Assembly (NCBI RefSeq): GCF_001598915.1
Contig: NZ_BDAP01000001.1
Location: forward strand, 930,001-994,000
Length of the DNA stretch: 64,000 nt
Source: Williamsia muralis NBRC 105860
GTDB taxonomy: Bacteria; Actinomycetota; Actinomycetes; Mycobacteriales; Mycobacteriaceae
Direction: 5' to 3'
This document shows, piece by piece, positions 53,409 to 62,261 of the stretch. The position numbers were made by a program, and so were the translations under genes. Positions within the stretch are counted from its first letter, which is position 1, and the number at the start of each line of letters is the position of its first letter. The notes below the pieces were generated by a model. That model worked only from the letters and a program-made list of their open reading frames with translations, was not told the origin of the DNA and made no database searches.

Positions 53409-55103
53409 TCAGTCGGTCGACGACTTGGCCGCAGTCGCGGCAGCAGGGTGCTCGGTGGGCAATACGCCCACCGTGGCGTCCTGCCCGCCCATCGCCTTCG
53501 GGGTGAAGATGGCCAACAGCACCGCACCGGCGATCCCGATCGAGCCGAGAACGATGCAGGCGGTGTTCATGGGTCCGACAAAGGCTTCTTTTGCACCCTC
53601 GGAGATCTGCGCCGCGAGTTCGGGTTGGCGCGGCGCGATGCCCTGAGCAACCTGCAGTGCTTCGGCGAGGGTGCGCGTGATGTGTTCGCCGATGGAGCCG
53701 GCAGCGGAGGTGGCCTGTTGCGCCTGTTCGGGCTGGCCGGCCGCCTGCAATTGACTCGCGGCCTGGGTCAGCTGGTTCTGGGCCGAATCAGCGGTCGGCT
53801 GAACATCTCTCGTGTAGCCGGCGGCCAGTAGGCTGCCGGCGATGGCGATTCCGAGCGCCGAGCCCAGCTCTCGAGCGGTGTCGTTGACCGCCGAGCCGAC
53901 TCCCTGATTGTCGGCAGGGGTGTTCACCATGATCCCGGTGGTGGACGGTGCGGTGGCGATTCCCAGACCCGCCGCCATGACGATCAGCGACACCGCGATC
54001 GTCCAGTACTCGGTGTGATCGATGACGCCCAGCATGACGACGCCCACGCCCATGAAAAAGGTGCCGACGGCCAGGATGGCACGCAGATTGATCTTCACCG
54101 CAACCCAGTTGCCCAGCAACGAGAAGATCATCACGACCACCACGAGGGGGAACATCGCGACGGCCGACTTCAACGGGGAGTAGCCGAACACCAGCTGCAA
54201 CCGCTGCAGCAGGACAAAGAACACGCCGAAGGCGACCAAGAATTGGAGCATGATGCTGAAGGCGCCCGCTGAGAACGCCCGGTTGCGGAACAGCGTGACG
54301 TCGAGCAGGGGCTGGGCGCGCCTCGTCTGAAGCATCCAGAAGACCCCGATCAGGGCGACACCGCCGATCAGCGCGGCGATGACAAGCGGGTTGACCCAGC
54401 CGCGGTGTGGAGCCTCGATGAGACCGAACACGACAAGCGCGATGGCTGCCGCAGAGCTGATCGAGCCAATCAGATCGAAGCGTTTCGAGGTGGAGTCGCG
54501 AGATGTCGGGATGGTGCACGAGAGAACAGCGGTGGTTCCTGCTGCGACGGCGAACGCGATGAAGATCGAATGCCAATCGAAGAACTCGAGCAATATCCCG
54601 GTGACGAAGAAGCCGCCGATTGCCCCGATCCCGGCCACGCCGGCCCAGATGCTCACAGCCAGTGGTCGTTTGGACTCCGGTACCCCAGAGGTGATCAGCG
54701 ACAGGGTCGCCGGCATCGCAAAGGCGGCACCCACACCGGTGAAACAGCGCGAGGCGATGAACAGGTTCGGATCATTGATCCACACCGGCAGGAGGGAGCC
54801 GATGGCGAAGATGATGAGACCACCGACCAGAGCCAGGCGGCGACCGTATCGGTCGCCCAGAGCGCCGGCAGGCAACAGCAGGGCGGCCAGGGTCAGCGTG
54901 TATCCGTCGATGAGCCAGGTCAGTTGGTTCGACGTCGCCTCGATGTCCGGAGCGATCTCGGGAATCGCGGTGTTCAACGCAGCCATCGCAGCCACGACCA
55001 TCGAGACGGCGGTGCACACCACGAAGATGAGCCAGACGGTTCGGAGTCCGAACTTCTCGTCTGTTCCCGAATCGCTCGGCGACGCCCCCACAGATGTCTT
55101 CAT
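53409..55103 (-). CDS. MFS transporter, DHA2 type, under a KstR operator
   Basis: 564 residues from ATG 55103; the frame extends to 55142, but that would place the KstR operator inside the coding sequence. Fourteen predicted helices with AALNTAIPEIAPDIEA in helix 1, GDRYGRRLALVGG (motif A), RCFTGVGAAFAMPATL in helix 4 and VAGIGAIGGFFVTGILLE (motif C). A long extracytoplasmic loop near the last helices (about 430-515) is Gln/Ala-rich. Its only upstream signal is a KstR site, so a role in sterol, bile acid or intermediate movement is inferred. The Mce4 system, not an MFS protein, is the known cholesterol importer in mycobacteria. Confidence 0.9.
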   Translation of the reverse strand: MKTSVGASPSDSGTDEKFGLRTVWLIFVVCTAVSMVVAAMAALNTAIPEIAPDIEATSNQLTWLIDGYTLTLAALLLPAGALGDRYGRRLALVGGLIIFAIGSLLPVWINDPNLFIASRCFTGVGAAFAMPATLSLITSGVPESKRPLAVSIWAGVAGIGAIGGFFVTGILLEFFDWHSIFIAFAVAAGTTAVLSCTIPTSRDSTSKRFDLIGSISSAAAIALVVFGLIEAPHRGWVNPLVIAALIGGVALIGVFWMLQTRRAQPLLDVTLFRNRAFSAGAFSIMLQFLVAFGVFFVLLQRLQLVFGYSPLKSAVAMFPLVVVVMIFSLLGNWVAVKINLRAILAVGTFFMGVGVVMLGVIDHTEYWTIAVSLIVMAAGLGIATAPSTTGIMVNTPADNQGVGSAVNDTARELGSALGIAIAGSLLAAGYTRDVQPTADSAQNQLTQAASQLQAAGQPEQAQQATSAAGSIGEHITRTLAEALQVAQGIAPRQPELAAQISEGAKEAFVGPMNTACIVLGSIGIAGAVLLAIFTPKAMGGQDATVGVLPTEHPAAATAAKSSTD

Positions 55104-55121
55104 CCACTCAAAGTAGTCGAG

Positions 55122-55135
55122 TGGAACGTGTTCTA
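55122..55135. promoter_or_regulatory. KstR operator 3 (MFS transporter)
   Basis: TGGAACGTGTTCTA fits TnnAACnnGTTnnA at all fixed positions; one arm position differs from the perfect palindrome. It starts 19 nt before the MFS ATG at 55103. The small rightward gene at 55300 shares the region. Confidence 0.88.
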
Positions 55136-55299
55136 AACACACCTTCGTGTTGTGTAATCGTTATCACGATCCCACGGTGTGGCACACACGCATCGACTGT
55201 CTCTTATGTCACATTAACAACACTGGTAACTCGACAGTGAGCTTGCTGGTACAGACCGACCCAGCCGGGTCCGGCCACACCCACATGAGAGGGAATCCG

Positions 55300-55425
55300 A
55301 TGGCCTCAACTCAGGTCAACGACGTCTCGGCGGTCAAGCTGCGCGCATGGCGTGTGCTCACGATGCTGGCGTCACTCGTCGCCGTCATCGTCGGGCTTGT
55401 TGCCATCTTCATGAGCGCTGCCTGA
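55300..55425 (+). CDS. Small single-pass membrane protein (41 aa)
   Basis: 41 residues from ATG 55300, preceded by GAGGGA at 6-7 nt. A charged N-terminal part (VNDVSAVKLRAWR) is followed by one strong transmembrane helix (about 20-39, MLASLVAVIVGLVAIFM). Codon use is GC-rich and typical. An in-frame ATG at 55285 lacks a good ribosome site. The gene is divergent from the KstR-operator-bearing MFS gene. Function unknown; small proteins of this type often assist transporters. It could still be a spurious frame. Confidence 0.5.
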   Translation: MASTQVNDVSAVKLRAWRVLTMLASLVAVIVGLVAIFMSAA

Positions 55426-55532
55426 CAACGCTTTACAACTCTTACCGCCGGTATCGCCGAGCTGCCGGTGCCGGCCACCGATCGCGATGCGGACCTGTCG
55501 GGCAGTCCCGCCCGCGATCAGCAGATGGGCCG

Positions 55533-56393
55533 TCAGCGCCTCGTCAGCACCACGTTCCCGAGGGCCGGTGCATCGTCGCGGTCGGCCACGGATGCGGAGA
55601 TGAGAAGGCGAGATCCGTCTTCCCACACCTTGATTCGTAACGTCTCACCCGGAAAGACGATACCGGCGAACTTCGCCGCATATCGCTCGATCTGGTCCAC
55701 GTCTCCGCCGAGCATCGTGTCCGTGACAGCGCGGCACACTGTTCCGTACGTGCAGAGCCCGTGGAGGATCGGCCGGGGGAAGCCCGCCATCTCCGCGAAC
55801 TCCGGACTCGAGTGCAACGGGTTGCGGTCGCCGCAGAGACGGTAGAGAAGCGCTTGTTGCGGGAGCGTCTTCTCTTCGATCGTCCGGTCCGGTTCGCGGT
55901 CGGGGTAGGCCACCTTGTCCGAGCTCCCACGCTCGCCGCCGAATCCGCCTTCGCCCTTGGCGAAGATGGCCGAACGCGCAGTCCACAGCGGCTCACCGGC
56001 GTCGTCGATCGTCGTCGACTCCTGAACGATGACCGCGGCCGAGCCCTTGTCCTGGAGTTCGGCGATGGTGGTACGTGTGGTGGCCGAACCCGAAGGCGGG
56101 ATGGGGCGGTGCACGGTCACCTCCTGCGAACCGTGAACCACTGCAGCAAGGTCGATCTCGATGCCGGGCATCGAGACCTTCGGTGGCTCGGTCTCGTGGA
56201 AGCTCGCGGCGACGGTGGCGAATGTGGGCAGCACCTTCGGTTCGGCGTCGTGCAGATACCGAAGGCTGTTCGCGTCCAGCGGGTCTGCTCCTGCGCCGAC
56301 GCCCAGGTGATAGAGCGCGATGTCGGAAGCGTTCCAGCTGAATGTGGTCTGGCCGACCTCGGCACCGAGTGCGACCGACGGATCGATGGGCAT
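55533..56393 (-). CDS. chsH3: ChsH3 / Hsd4B: MaoC-like steroid enoyl-CoA hydratase
   Basis: 286 residues from ATG 56393. The double hotdog unit starts MPIDPSVALGAEVGQTTFSW and contains LYHLGVGAGADPLDANSLRYL, VLPTFATVAASFHETEPP, and the hydratase-2 motif YRLCGDRNPLHSSPEFAEMAGFPRPILHGLCTYG with the catalytic Asp/His. It matches Rv3538, which hydrates steroid enoyl-CoA intermediates of the first side-chain round. Its start shares one base with the kstD stop (TGATG), so the two are co-translated. Confidence 0.95.
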   Translation of the reverse strand: MPIDPSVALGAEVGQTTFSWNASDIALYHLGVGAGADPLDANSLRYLHDAEPKVLPTFATVAASFHETEPPKVSMPGIEIDLAAVVHGSQEVTVHRPIPPSGSATTRTTIAELQDKGSAAVIVQESTTIDDAGEPLWTARSAIFAKGEGGFGGERGSSDKVAYPDREPDRTIEEKTLPQQALLYRLCGDRNPLHSSPEFAEMAGFPRPILHGLCTYGTVCRAVTDTMLGGDVDQIERYAAKFAGIVFPGETLRIKVWEDGSRLLISASVADRDDAPALGNVVLTRR

Positions 56394-58114
56394 CAGCTGG
56401 CCCTCTCTCCGGCGGCACGCGACCGCTGAGCGTTGTCGGCGATGTCCAGTGCGGCAAGGTATCCGAAGACCATTGCGGGCCCGATGGTTGCGCCTGGTCC
56501 GGCATAGGTGTGGCCCATGACCGGCGAACTCGTGTTGCCCGCGGCGTAGAGCCCCTCGATGATCGACCCGTCGGCGCGCAGGGCGCGGCCTGCCGCGTCG
56601 GTGTTGATCCCGCCCTTGGTCCCGAGGTCGCCCGGCACCATCTTCACCGCGTAGAACGGTGCCTTCTTCAGGGGGCCCAGGCTGGGGTTGGGCTTGTTGG
56701 TGATGTCGCCGTAGTAGTGGTCGTACTGGCTCACCCCGCGCCCGAAGTCCTCGTCCTCGCCCTTCTTCGCGAACTCGTTGAACCGCTCGGTGGTTCGGGA
56801 CAGACGGTCGGCGGGCACGCCGATCTTCTCCGCGAGTTCGGCCAGAGTCCCGGCCTTGGTGATCACGCCGGACTTGAACCACTTGCCGGGCAACGGCTGA
56901 CGGCCCGACACCGATGCGAACATGTACCTGTTGCGGTAGGTCTGGTCGAACACCAGCCAGCACGGCAGGTTCTCTCCTGGCCCCTCGCCCTGGCCGAACT
57001 CGCCGCCGTACATCCGGTGCACTGCTTCCACGTAGGGCAGTGACTCGTTCATGAAGCGTTCGCCGCGGTCGTTGACCATGAAGCTGCCCGGGAGTGCGCG
57101 CTCGGAGAGAGCGAACCACGGCCCGCGGGGGAGCGGGATCGTCGGACCCCACCAGGCGTCTTCCATGAAGCTCACGCCCGCACCGATTTTCAGGCCGGCG
57201 TTGATGCCGTCGCCGGTGTTGGACTCGGCGCCGGTGGTCCACTGCGATCCGATGGGTTCGCGCTGGTATTTGTGGCGCATCTCCTCGTTGTTCTCGAAGC
57301 CGCCACATGCGAGCACCACGCCGTGCCGGGCGCGGATGGTTCTCTGCTTGCCGTCGGTCTCCACCACCACGCCGACGACGCGACCGTTTTCGGTGACCAG
57401 ATCGACGAGTCCGGTGTTCAGGCGCAACGGGATACCGGCCTGACGGACTCCGAGAAGCAGTTCCGCGGTGAGGGCGGCGCCCATCGCGATCAGTCGTTTG
57501 CCGGTCAGCTTGGCCACGGCGAACCGCGTGGCGACCTTGATCGCGCGCAGGGGCCCGCGCCAGTGACGCAGTCCTGTGCTCAGCCAGCGGTAGTCCGACT
57601 GCATCACCACCACGTTCAAGGGGGATTTGCTGTACGGGGGGTGCAGGGTCTTGATGTCGTCACCCAGTTTGCGGGAGTCGAACGGCTTGGGCTCACAGGA
57701 GCGCCCGCCCACTCGGCCGCCCGGTGCCTCCGGGTAGTAGTCGGAGTAGTTCTTGACCCACTCCAGTTCGAGGGGCGCGTGCTCGCTCAGGAAGTCGAGC
57801 GCCTCGGGGCCGCGGTCGATGTAGGCATCGATGCGCTCCGGTGCCACACCGTCGCCCACGATGGCGCGCACATAGGTGCGTGCGGCCTCGGGATCGTCCT
57901 TGACGCCGTCACGCTTGAGCACCTGGTTGTTCGGGATCCAGACACCTCCACCCGACCGGGAGGTGGATCCACCCCAGTACGGCGACTTCTCGATGATCAC
58001 TGTGTCGAGGCCATGAGCGGCGGCCGTGATGGCCGAACTCATACCGGCGCCACCGGCGCCGACGACGATCACATCGAAGATCTCGTCCCCAGGAATCTCT
58101 TCCGAACGGCTCAT
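56393..58114 (-). CDS. kstD: 3-ketosteroid Delta1-dehydrogenase
   Basis: 573 residues from ATG 58114, chosen because GAAGGGG lies 5 nt upstream; ATGs at 58117 and 58132 are also in frame. FAD-binding VVGAGGAGMSSA (about 18-29), VIIEKSPYWGGSTSRSGGGVWIPNN, YSDYYPEAPGGRVGGRSCEPKPF, GERFMNESLPYVEAVHRMYGG, MVPGDLGTKGGINTD and YAAGNTSSPVMGHTYAGPGATIGPAM are the family blocks. It introduces the C1-C2 double bond into 3-ketosteroids such as androstenedione; with KshA it opens ring B. The operator at 58154 lies 40 nt upstream. Confidence 0.96.
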   Translation of the reverse strand: MSRSEEIPGDEIFDVIVVGAGGAGMSSAITAAAHGLDTVIIEKSPYWGGSTSRSGGGVWIPNNQVLKRDGVKDDPEAARTYVRAIVGDGVAPERIDAYIDRGPEALDFLSEHAPLELEWVKNYSDYYPEAPGGRVGGRSCEPKPFDSRKLGDDIKTLHPPYSKSPLNVVVMQSDYRWLSTGLRHWRGPLRAIKVATRFAVAKLTGKRLIAMGAALTAELLLGVRQAGIPLRLNTGLVDLVTENGRVVGVVVETDGKQRTIRARHGVVLACGGFENNEEMRHKYQREPIGSQWTTGAESNTGDGINAGLKIGAGVSFMEDAWWGPTIPLPRGPWFALSERALPGSFMVNDRGERFMNESLPYVEAVHRMYGGEFGQGEGPGENLPCWLVFDQTYRNRYMFASVSGRQPLPGKWFKSGVITKAGTLAELAEKIGVPADRLSRTTERFNEFAKKGEDEDFGRGVSQYDHYYGDITNKPNPSLGPLKKAPFYAVKMVPGDLGTKGGINTDAAGRALRADGSIIEGLYAAGNTSSPVMGHTYAGPGATIGPAMVFGYLAALDIADNAQRSRAAGERAS

Positions 58115-58153
58115 CATTGCCCCTTCGCGCATTGCCGAGCTCTACCCTCTAGG

Positions 58154-58167
58154 TAGAACACGTTATA
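58154..58167. promoter_or_regulatory. KstR operator 4 (kstD / hsaE)
   Basis: TAGAACACGTTATA fits TnnAACnnGTTnnA at all fixed positions. It sits between divergent kstD-chsH3 and hsaE-hsaG-hsaF, so one site could control both units. Confidence 0.9.
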
Positions 58168-58233
58168 AACTCACGTCCATGGCAGGCTATACCAGCCTGG
58201 AAGGCATTGGCGAGTGCCTGACAGCCCCAAAAC

Positions 58234-58247
58234 AGAAACACGTTCCA
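58234..58247. promoter_or_regulatory. Possible weak second KstR-like site before hsaE
   Basis: AGAAACACGTTCCA keeps AACnnGTTnnA but has A instead of the first T (one consensus change). It lies 33 nt before the hsaE start and 80 bp from operator 4. It could add control of the hsa side or be a chance match. Confidence 0.3.
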
Positions 58248-58279
58248 GTGCCCAGCTCGTACTGCAGGAGGAGCCACCA

Positions 58280-59068
58280 GTGACCGTTTCCGACCAGGAA
58301 CGCCAGCGTATCGCCGACGATCTGGCCCGGGCCGAGGCGACCGCGGTCGCCATCGATCCACCGGTGGTGAGCCACCCGGATCTCGACGTCACAGATGCCT
58401 ACGAGATCCAGCTGATCAACATCCGGAGGCGGCTCGAGGCGGGTGCGTCGGTCGCCGGCCACAAGGTGGGCCTGGCGTCTGAGGCGATGCAGAAGATGAT
58501 GGGTGTCGACGAGCCGGACTACGGTCACCTGCTCGACGTGATGCAGTATCACGAGCACACCCCGATCGATGCCACCAAGTTCTGCTATCCCCGGGTCGAG
58601 GTCGAGGTCGGCTTCATCCTCGGCGCTGATCTGCCCGGTGCGGGCTGCACCAACGACGACGTGATCGCGGCGGTCGAGTGGGTGGTTCCCTCGATCGAAC
58701 TGATCGACAGCCGCATCCGCGACTGGAAGATCTCTCTGCCCGACACCATTGCCGACAACGCGTCGTCGTGCGGCTGGGTGCTGGGCGAACAGCGCGTCCG
58801 CATCTCCGACATCGACACCGGCAACATCGACGCCACCTTGCACCGCAACGACGAGTTGATCGCCGAGGGAAACTCGAGCGCGGTGCTCGGTCATCCGCTC
58901 AACGCGGTGTCCTGGCTGGCACGCAAGGTCGAGAGCTTCGGTGTTCGCCTGCGAAAGGGTGACGTCATCCTTCCGGGCACCGCCACCCGGGCGATCGACA
59001 TCCGGTCGGGCGACCACTTTGTCGCACAGTTCGCCGGACTCGGCAGCGTCACCCTGGATTTCACGTAG
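58280..59068 (+). CDS. hsaE: HsaE: 2-hydroxyhexa-2,4-dienoate hydratase
   Basis: 262 residues from GTG 58280 with GGAGGAG upstream. Fumarylacetoacetase/MhpD-like fold: IQLINIRRRLEAGASVAGHKVGLASEAMQKMMGVDEPDYGHL, a metal Glu pair in RVEVEVGFIL, and WLARKVESFGVRLRKGDVILPGT. It hydrates the ring C/D-side dienoate made by HsaD to 4-hydroxy-2-oxohexanoate. First gene of the hsaEGF operon; a 54-bp gap leads to hsaG. Confidence 0.94.
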   Translation: MTVSDQERQRIADDLARAEATAVAIDPPVVSHPDLDVTDAYEIQLINIRRRLEAGASVAGHKVGLASEAMQKMMGVDEPDYGHLLDVMQYHEHTPIDATKFCYPRVEVEVGFILGADLPGAGCTNDDVIAAVEWVVPSIELIDSRIRDWKISLPDTIADNASSCGWVLGEQRVRISDIDTGNIDATLHRNDELIAEGNSSAVLGHPLNAVSWLARKVESFGVRLRKGDVILPGTATRAIDIRSGDHFVAQFAGLGSVTLDFT

Positions 59069-59122
59069 CACCGCACACATCACCACAAACTTTGGCAAGA
59101 CCTGAGGTTAGGAGCACCACCC

Positions 59123-60043
59123 GTGGCACAGAAGGTCACTGCAGCAATCATCGGTTCGGGCAACATCGGGACCGACCTGATGTACAAGTTGGCGCGTTCG
59201 GAGGTGATCGAACCACGCTGGATGGTGGGTATCGACGCAGACTCCGAGGGCATGAAGCGTGCGGCCGACCACGGGCTCATCACGATGGCGGGCGGGGCTG
59301 ACGAACTCCTGGCGTCAGAAGAGAAGCCCGACATCATCTTCGAGGCCACCTCGGCCTACGTACACCGTGAGTACGCCCCGAAGTACGAGGCGGCCGGCAT
59401 CACCGCGGTGGACCTCACCCCGGCTGCCATCGGCCCTGCCGTGGTTCCCCCGGCGAACCTGCGGGAGCATCTCGACGCACCGAACACCAACATGATCACC
59501 TGCGGTGGCCAGGCGACCATTCCGATGGTCCACGCCGTCTCGTCCGTGGTGCCGGTGGTGTACGCCGAGATCGTGGCGTCTGTGTCGTCCGAGTCCGCCG
59601 GACCGGGAACGCGCGCGAACATCGATGAGTTCACGCGTGCCACATCGCGGGGAATCGAGACGATCGGCGGCGCCGACCGGGGTAAGGCGATCATCATCCT
59701 CAACCCGGCCGATCCGCCGATGATCATGCGCGACACGATCTTCTGCGCGATTCCCGAGGATGCGGACACCGATGCGATTGCTCAGGCAATTCTGAAGCGG
59801 GAGAAAGAGATCCAGGAGTACGTACCCGGGTATCGGCTGTTGCAGGAACCGCAGTTCGACCCGCCGAGTGTGGGCAACGGCGGGATGGCCCGGGTGTCGA
59901 TCTTCGTGGAGGTCGAAGGCGCCGGCGACTTCCTGCCGCCGTACGCGGGCAACCTCGACATCATGACCGCCGCCGCCACGAAGGTCGGCGAAGAGATAGC
60001 GAAAAAGAAGCTTGCCGAGAAGGCAGAAAAGGTGGGTGTCTGA
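59123..60043 (+). CDS. hsaG: HsaG: propionaldehyde/acetaldehyde dehydrogenase (acylating)
   Basis: 306 residues from GTG 59123. NAD-binding [12 protein letters not shown] (11-22), the catalytic Cys127 in [16 protein letters not shown], and C-terminal [20 protein letters not shown] match the BphJ/DmpF group. It converts the aldehyde channelled from HsaF to acyl-CoA (propionyl-CoA in steroid breakdown). One base separates its stop from the hsaF start. Confidence 0.95.
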   Translation: MAQKVTAAIIGSGNIGTDLMYKLARSEVIEPRWMVGIDADSEGMKRAADHGLITMAGGADELLASEEKPDIIFEATSAYVHREYAPKYEAAGITAVDLTPAAIGPAVVPPANLREHLDAPNTNMITCGGQATIPMVHAVSSVVPVVYAEIVASVSSESAGPGTRANIDEFTRATSRGIETIGGADRGKAIIILNPADPPMIMRDTIFCAIPEDADTDAIAQAILKREKEIQEYVPGYRLLQEPQFDPPSVGNGGMARVSIFVEVEGAGDFLPPYAGNLDIMTAAATKVGEEIAKKKLAEKAEKVGV

Positions 60044-60044
60044 C

Positions 60045-61121
60045 ATGTTCGCGAACTCAGCAGATCTGATGGCAGATGCCCGGAAATACAGCGATACGTT
60101 GGACATCCGCATCACGGATTCGTCGTTGCGCGACGGCAGCCATCACAAGCGTCACCAGTTCACCGAGCAAGAGGTGCGTGACATCGTCGCCGCCCTCGAT
60201 GGTGCGGGTGTTCCGGTGATCGAGGTGACCCATGGTGATGGTCTGGGTGGGTCGTCGTTCAATTATGGGTTCTCGAAGACTCCTGAGCAGCAGTTGATCC
60301 GGGCGGCGGTCGAGACGGCGACGTCGGCGAAGATCGCGTTCTTGATGTTGCCTGGTCTGGGGATCAAGGACGATATCCGGGCGGCGCAGGACAATGGTGC
60401 GCAGATCTGTCGTATCGCGACGCATTGCACCGAGGCCGATGTGTCGATTCAGCATTTCGGGTTGGCGCGTGAGTTGGGGCTCGAGACCGTGGGGTTCTTG
60501 ATGATGTCGCACAGTCAGCCTCCGGAGGTGCTCGCGAAGCAGGCGCGGATCATGGCCGATGCGGGTTGTCAGTGTGTGTACGTGGTGGATTCAGCCGGCG
60601 CACTGGTGCTCGAGCAGGTGTCGGATCGCGTGTCGGCATTGCGTGCCGAGTTGGGGGATGACGCTCAGATCGGTTTCCACGGGCACGAGAACCTCGACAT
60701 CGCGGTCGCCAATTCCATTGCGGCCGTTCGGGCGGGCGCTCAACAGATCGATGGGTCGGTCCGCCGCTTCGGTGCCGGCGCCGGCAACACGCCCGTGGAG
60801 GCGTTTGTCGGTGTCTGCGACAAGCTGGGCATCATCACCGGCATCGACTTCATGAAGATCGCCGACGCCGCGCAGGACGTGGTGCGGCCGGTCATGCCCA
60901 CCGAATGCCTGGTCGACCGGCCCGCGATGATGATGGGCTACGCCGGGTGTTACAGCTCGTTCCTCAAGCACGCCGAGGGCCACGCCGAGAAGTACGGTGT
61001 GTCCGCCGCAGCGATCTTGATCGAGGCGGGCAGTCGAAAGCTCGTCGGCGGCCAGGAAGACCAACTGATCGACATCGCCTTGGAACTCAAGAAGAAGCAG
61101 GACGCGAACGCCGGCGTGTGA
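60045..61121 (+). CDS. hsaF: HsaF: 4-hydroxy-2-oxohexanoate/oxovalerate aldolase
   Basis: 358 residues from ATG 60045. DRE-TIM metallolyase: Arg29/Asp30 in [13 protein letters not shown], and the Mn ligands His212 and His214 in GFHGHENLD; the C-terminal DmpG communication domain follows (about 270-340). It cleaves 4-hydroxy-2-oxohexanoate to pyruvate and propionaldehyde, passing the aldehyde to HsaG. From about 60198 to 60660 codon use shifts to many G- and T-ending codons (GGT, GAT, TTG, CAT), unlike the C-ending codons of the rest, as if that segment came from another copy. Confidence 0.95.
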   Translation: MFANSADLMADARKYSDTLDIRITDSSLRDGSHHKRHQFTEQEVRDIVAALDGAGVPVIEVTHGDGLGGSSFNYGFSKTPEQQLIRAAVETATSAKIAFLMLPGLGIKDDIRAAQDNGAQICRIATHCTEADVSIQHFGLARELGLETVGFLMMSHSQPPEVLAKQARIMADAGCQCVYVVDSAGALVLEQVSDRVSALRAELGDDAQIGFHGHENLDIAVANSIAAVRAGAQQIDGSVRRFGAGAGNTPVEAFVGVCDKLGIITGIDFMKIADAAQDVVRPVMPTECLVDRPAMMMGYAGCYSSFLKHAEGHAEKYGVSAAAILIEAGSRKLVGGQEDQLIDIALELKKKQDANAGV

Positions 61122-61240
61122 GAGTTCGCCGCTGACGTTGCCGCCGACTCGCGGACCCCGGTCTCCGGGAACACCGGACGCTACGATCGGGGTCCGAGCG
61201 TGCGTCCGCGCGTCGGTGACGCACTGATCAGGGGGAGAAC

Positions 61241-62191
61241 ATGACCTACGGTCCGCCATCCGGAAACAGCGGTGGGTTCCCGCCGCCTGGGGGTCCCGGT
61301 GGCCATCAGCCCGGTGGGTACCAGCCCGGGGGTTATCAACCTGGCCATCAACCGGGACCCGGCTATCCGCCGCAGCAATCCGGTTATCAGTCGGCCTTCG
61401 GTGCCGCCGGTCCGAGCCAGCCGTCCGCCAAGGGTCGACTGCTCGCTCCCAGGTCGTCCAACTCCGCGGTGAGGTTCCCGGGCATCGCTCTCGCCGTCGG
61501 CGGCCTGCTGATCGTGCTGTTCAGCTTTTTCACCTGGGCGTCCCAGGACTTCGGTGTGGGAAGCGTGTCGATCAGCGGCCTCGGTTCGGTGACCATCGAC
61601 GCAGGCGACGACACGGCCGACTCGAGCGAGGTGGCCGACGCCGAGAGCGAGGCAGAGGCCGAAACCAGTGCGCCGGGCATCGCCACCATCATCATCGGGC
61701 TCCTGCTGGCCGGTGCTGCTGTTCCGTTGATCATCAACAGGTATCCCGCGATCGCGGCCATCGCGGGGACGGTTCTGGGACTGGTCGCGGTGATCGTGTC
61801 CCTTGTGTTCATCGCCGACCCGGGCAGTGTTGTCATCGACGGCGATGCCGGCGACACCTCGGAGGCGGACGCGGGGTGGGCACTGTGGCTTGTGGTCCTC
61901 GGCGCGTTCATCACCTTGATCGCTGCCGGCGTCGCCACTTATTTGGCCTTGGCGGCAGGTAAGGGCAGTCGGCCCGGGCCCGGAGTGTCCGGTCCGCACC
62001 AGCCACAGGGCGGCGGTCAGCCACAAGGCTACGGTCAGCCACCGGCTTACGGTCAGCCGCAAGGTTACGGTCCACCGCCGCAACAGTTCGGTACTCCCGG
62101 CGGACAGGCCGGGGGCTACGGACAAGCGCCCGGGCCGTACTACGGCCCGCCCGGTTCGGGCAATCAGAGGCCCGGTCCGTACGGACAGTGA
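61241..62191 (+). CDS. Gly/Pro-rich four-helix membrane protein of unknown function
   Basis: 316 residues from ATG 61241 with GGGGGAG upstream. The N-terminal 70 residues are a Pro/Gly/Gln repeat-like tail (GGYQPGGYQPG, GYPPQQSGYQ). Four transmembrane helices span about 88-235, with two acidic extracytoplasmic loops (SEVADAESEAEAE, GDAGDTSEADAG). The C-terminal tail is again Gln/Gly/Pro-rich (PQGYGQPPAYGQPQGY). It is typical of actinobacterial envelope proteins without assigned role. It lies 119 bp after hsaF and may be read from that promoter. Confidence 0.85.
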   Translation: MTYGPPSGNSGGFPPPGGPGGHQPGGYQPGGYQPGHQPGPGYPPQQSGYQSAFGAAGPSQPSAKGRLLAPRSSNSAVRFPGIALAVGGLLIVLFSFFTWASQDFGVGSVSISGLGSVTIDAGDDTADSSEVADAESEAEAETSAPGIATIIIGLLLAGAAVPLIINRYPAIAAIAGTVLGLVAVIVSLVFIADPGSVVIDGDAGDTSEADAGWALWLVVLGAFITLIAAGVATYLALAAGKGSRPGPGVSGPHQPQGGGQPQGYGQPPAYGQPQGYGPPPQQFGTPGGQAGGYGQAPGPYYGPPGSGNQRPGPYGQ

Positions 62192-62203
62192 GGGTTACGA
62201 CAA

Positions 62204-62245
62204 AAGAACACCACTCGCGATCGATCGCGAGTGGTGTTCTTGTCT
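62204..62245. terminator. Bidirectional terminator, 38-bp perfect palindrome
   Basis: Two perfectly complementary 19-bp arms (AAGAACACCACTCGCGATC, 62204-62222, and its complement to 62241) meet with no designed loop, and T-rich sequence follows on both strands. It lies between the convergent membrane-protein and Cys-rich protein genes and should stop both transcripts. Confidence 0.85.
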
Positions 62246-62261
62246 CTACGAGTTGCCCGGG

